DNA of 64,000 bases from Betaproteobacteria bacterium (lineage in GTDB: Bacteria; Pseudomonadota; Gammaproteobacteria; Burkholderiales; Casimicrobiaceae): NCBI GenBank assembly GCA_009778785.1, contig WRFN01000011.1, positions 1 to 64,000 on the forward strand, in the 5' to 3' direction. A program made the position numbers and the translations under genes. This document shows, one piece after another, positions 61,494 through 64,000 of this stretch. The stretch's first letter is position 1, and each line of letters begins with the position of its first letter. The notes beneath the pieces are model-generated. The model was not told the DNA's origin. It saw nothing but the letters and a program-made list of their open reading frames with translations, and searched no databases.

Positions 61494-62411
61494 ATGAAAC
61501 AACCCTTAACAGGACAAATCGTGAGTGAAGATACAACAGGCACGCTGCGCGTGAAAACCGGCTTTGCCGAGATGATGAAAGGCGGCGTCATCATGGATGT
61601 CGTGACGCCGGAGCAAGCCAGAATCGCCGAGGACGCGGGCGCAGTGGCGGTGATGGCGCTCGAACGGGTGCCGGCGGACATCCGCGCCGTCGGCGGTGTT
61701 GCCCGCATGGCCGACCCGACGATTGTCGAAGCAATTATCAACGCTGTTTCAATTCCGGTCATGGCGAAGTGCCGCATCGGCCATTTCGCCGAAGCGCAAG
61801 TGCTGCAATCGCTCGGCGTGGATTTTATCGACGAGAGCGAAGTGCTGACGCCCGCTGACGAAGAACATCACGTCAACAAGTGGAATTTCGCGGTGCCGTT
61901 CGTATGCGGTTGCCGCAATCTCGGCGAAGCGCTTCGCCGCATCGCCGAAGGCGCAGCGATGGTGCGCACGAAAGGCGAGCCCGGCACGGGCAACGTGGTC
62001 GAGGCCGTTCGCCACATGCGCGCCGTCACCGATCAGATCGCTTCTATTGCCGGCTTGCGCGACGAGCAACTGTTCGCGGCGGCGAAAGAACTGCAAGCGC
62101 CGTACGAACTCGTCGCGTGGGTTGCCAAAAACAAAAAGCTTCCCGTCGTGAATTTCAGCGCGGGCGGTATTGCGACGCCCGCCGACGCCGCGCTGATGAT
62201 GCAACTCGGTTGCGACGGCGTATTCGTCGGTTCGGGCATCTTCAAATCCGGTGATCCGGCGAAGCGCGCCCGCGCCATCGTCGAAGCGACAACGAATTAT
62301 CAGGACGCAGCAACGATTGCGCGGGTTTCGCGCCATCTCGGCGAAGCGATGGTCGGCATCAACATCGATACGATTCCCCCGTCGGAACGCATGCAGGAGC
62401 GGGGCTGGTAA
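61494..62411 (+). CDS. pdxS: Pyridoxal 5'-phosphate synthase lyase subunit PdxS
   Basis: [78 protein letters not shown]. Confidence 0.98.
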   Translation: MKQPLTGQIVSEDTTGTLRVKTGFAEMMKGGVIMDVVTPEQARIAEDAGAVAVMALERVPADIRAVGGVARMADPTIVEAIINAVSIPVMAKCRIGHFAEAQVLQSLGVDFIDESEVLTPADEEHHVNKWNFAVPFVCGCRNLGEALRRIAEGAAMVRTKGEPGTGNVVEAVRHMRAVTDQIASIAGLRDEQLFAAAKELQAPYELVAWVAKNKKLPVVNFSAGGIATPADAALMMQLGCDGVFVGSGIFKSGDPAKRARAIVEATTNYQDAATIARVSRHLGEAMVGINIDTIPPSERMQERGW

Positions 62412-62999
62412 GTGAAGATCGGCCTGTTGGCGCTTCAGGGCGCTTTTCGGGAACACCGCGAGATGGTTGGCGCGCTGGGCGCGTCAACCGTTGACGTGCG
62501 ACGACCGGAAGACCTCGCCGATTGCGACGGCCTCATCATCCCCGGCGGAGAATCCACCGCTATCGCCAAACTCATGGCGCTTTATGGCTTGTACGACGCC
62601 ATCCGTGCGCATCACGCGCAAGGGATGGCGCTCTTCGGCACTTGCGCGGGCGCAATTCTTCTCGCGTCCAAAATCGAAGGCGCGTTGCCCGATCAAGTGC
62701 CGCTCGGCCTGATGGACGTGACGATCAAGCGCAACGCCTACGGACGACAGATCGCTTCGTTCGAAACTTTGCTGCCGTTTGAAGGCGCGGATGGCGGCGA
62801 AGTGCGCGCCGTGTTCATTCGCGCGCCGCGTTTCGCCGAATGGGGCGCGAACGTCAAAGTGCTTTCGACGCACAACGGCGAACCGGTGGCGCTGCGCGAA
62901 GGCCGCTTGCTGGCGGTAGCGTTTCACCCCGAGTTGACGAGCGACACGAGGGTGCACAAGTATTTTTTGGAGAACGTCGTTGGGACGCAAGTCATCTGA
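62412..62999 (+). CDS. pdxT: Pyridoxal 5'-phosphate synthase glutaminase subunit PdxT (GTG start)
   Basis: KIGLLALQGAFREHREMVGALG; GLIIPGGESTAIAKLM; LFGTCAGAILLA; FHPELTSDTRVHKYFLE. Confidence 0.97.
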   Translation: MKIGLLALQGAFREHREMVGALGASTVDVRRPEDLADCDGLIIPGGESTAIAKLMALYGLYDAIRAHHAQGMALFGTCAGAILLASKIEGALPDQVPLGLMDVTIKRNAYGRQIASFETLLPFEGADGGEVRAVFIRAPRFAEWGANVKVLSTHNGEPVALREGRLLAVAFHPELTSDTRVHKYFLENVVGTQVI

Positions 63000-63160
63000 T
63001 AAAAGCCATTGCGCAGGCAGGGGTGAGGAACGGGCCGGTGTTGCGTTGTGTTGGAGTTCACTGCGCTCACCGTCAACCTAAGAATGACGACTATTGGATG
63101 CGACGGAGTCTTCCGTGCAAGAGCGCTTCTCGAAGCGCCCCTACCGCTCTGATCCCCAAT

Positions 63161-63191
63161 AAAAAAGCCGCCCCTTTCGGGGCAGCTTTTT
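63161..63191. terminator. Intrinsic terminator downstream of actP-like gene
   Basis: AAAAAAGCCGCCCCTTTCGGGGCAGCTTTTT. Confidence 0.7.
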
Positions 63192-63250
63192 CTGGTACAT
63201 CGAGACTTGTCCGCGCCGAACAATGTCGGCAGCGGATTGGTCTCTGTTCT

Positions 63251-64000
63251 TTAGTGCGAAGACGCTTTGGAGGCGCCCAGCCCGGTTTCCGAACGAATCT
63301 TCTGATCTTCGAAGTCTTCCTGTTCTTTCTTCGCTTGCGCGCCGGTATCGAGCATGGAGAAGATCCAGATGCAGATGAACGCCAGAGGCATCGAGAAGAT
63401 CGCCGGCGACGAGTACGGGAACGGTGCGCTGCCCTTGGCAAAGCCCAACGTGGCTTCCCAAACGGCGGGCGACAACACGGTCATCGTCAGCGCCGAGATC
63501 AGGCCGATGAAGCCGCCGATCACTGCGCCCTTAGTCGTGCATCTCTTCCAGAGGATCGAGAGGAACAACGCCGGGAAGTTTGCCGATGCCGCGATGGCGA
63601 AGGCCAGCCCCACCATGAAGGCGACGTTCTGTTTCTCGAACGCGATGCCCAGCAAGACGGCGACGATGCCCAGACCGATGGTGGTGATCTTGGAAACACG
63701 CAGTTCTTCTTGCGAAGTGGCTTTGCCCTTCTTGATGACCGAAGCGTAGATGTCATGGGAAACCGCCGACGCGCCGGAGAGCGTCAGCCCCGCTACCACG
63801 GCGAGAATCGTCGCGAATGCCACCGCCGACATGAAGCCGAGGAAGGCATTGCCGCCGACAGCGTTGGCCAAGTGAACCGCCGCCATGTTGGCGCCGCCGC
63901 GCAGTGCGCCGTTCGGGTCAAGGAATTCGGGGTTCTTGCTGACGAAAACGATGGCGCCGAAGCCGATGATGAAGGTCAGCAGGTAAAAATAGCCGATCCA
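63251..64000 (-). CDS. actP: Cation/acetate symporter (ActP-like, SSS family), partial, runs off the right window edge
   Basis: [86 protein letters not shown]. Confidence 0.92.
   Translation of the reverse strand, partial: WIGYFYLLTFIIGFGAIVFVSKNPEFLDPNGALRGGANMAAVHLANAVGGNAFLGFMSAVAFATILAVVAGLTLSGASAVSHDIYASVIKKGKATSQEELRVSKITTIGLGIVAVLLGIAFEKQNVAFMVGLAFAIAASANFPALFLSILWKRCTTKGAVIGGFIGLISALTMTVLSPAVWEATLGFAKGSAPFPYSSPAIFSMPLAFICIWIFSMLDTGAQAKKEQEDFEDQKIRSETGLGASKASSH

Overview
This 64 kb window is a dense chromosomal segment of a Gram-negative proteobacterium. Gene content (lptD-surA, waaA/waaC/waaF, hldD, glrK-qseG-glrR, rng, maf, groES-groEL with CIRCE) looks beta/gamma-proteobacterial; the species was not identified. 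Most of it is housekeeping and envelope-biosynthesis genes. There are four complete tRNA genes (Arg-ACG, Leu-CAA, Ser-TGA, Phe-GAA) and one truncated tRNA-Ser(CGA). The most interesting items are: (1) three paralogous, unrecognised lipoproteins that sit at the ends of envelope operons. Two carry G9 homopolymer tracts, and in one copy the tract breaks the reading frame, which suggests a phase-variable surface lipoprotein family. (2) A compact R-M locus (XRE/C-protein, PD-(D/E)XK-like endonuclease, convergent overlapping m6A methylase) directly downstream of tRNA-Leu. (3) PdxS/PdxT (DXP-independent PLP synthesis) together with absence of pdxA from its usual place after surA. (4) A ~1.3 kb apparently non-coding region after purC with a promoter-to-terminator small-RNA candidate and further structured sequence. 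(5) Several families of dispersed intergenic palindromic repeats. No CRISPR array, transposase or prophage module was seen. All product calls come from reading the protein and DNA sequence without database searches.
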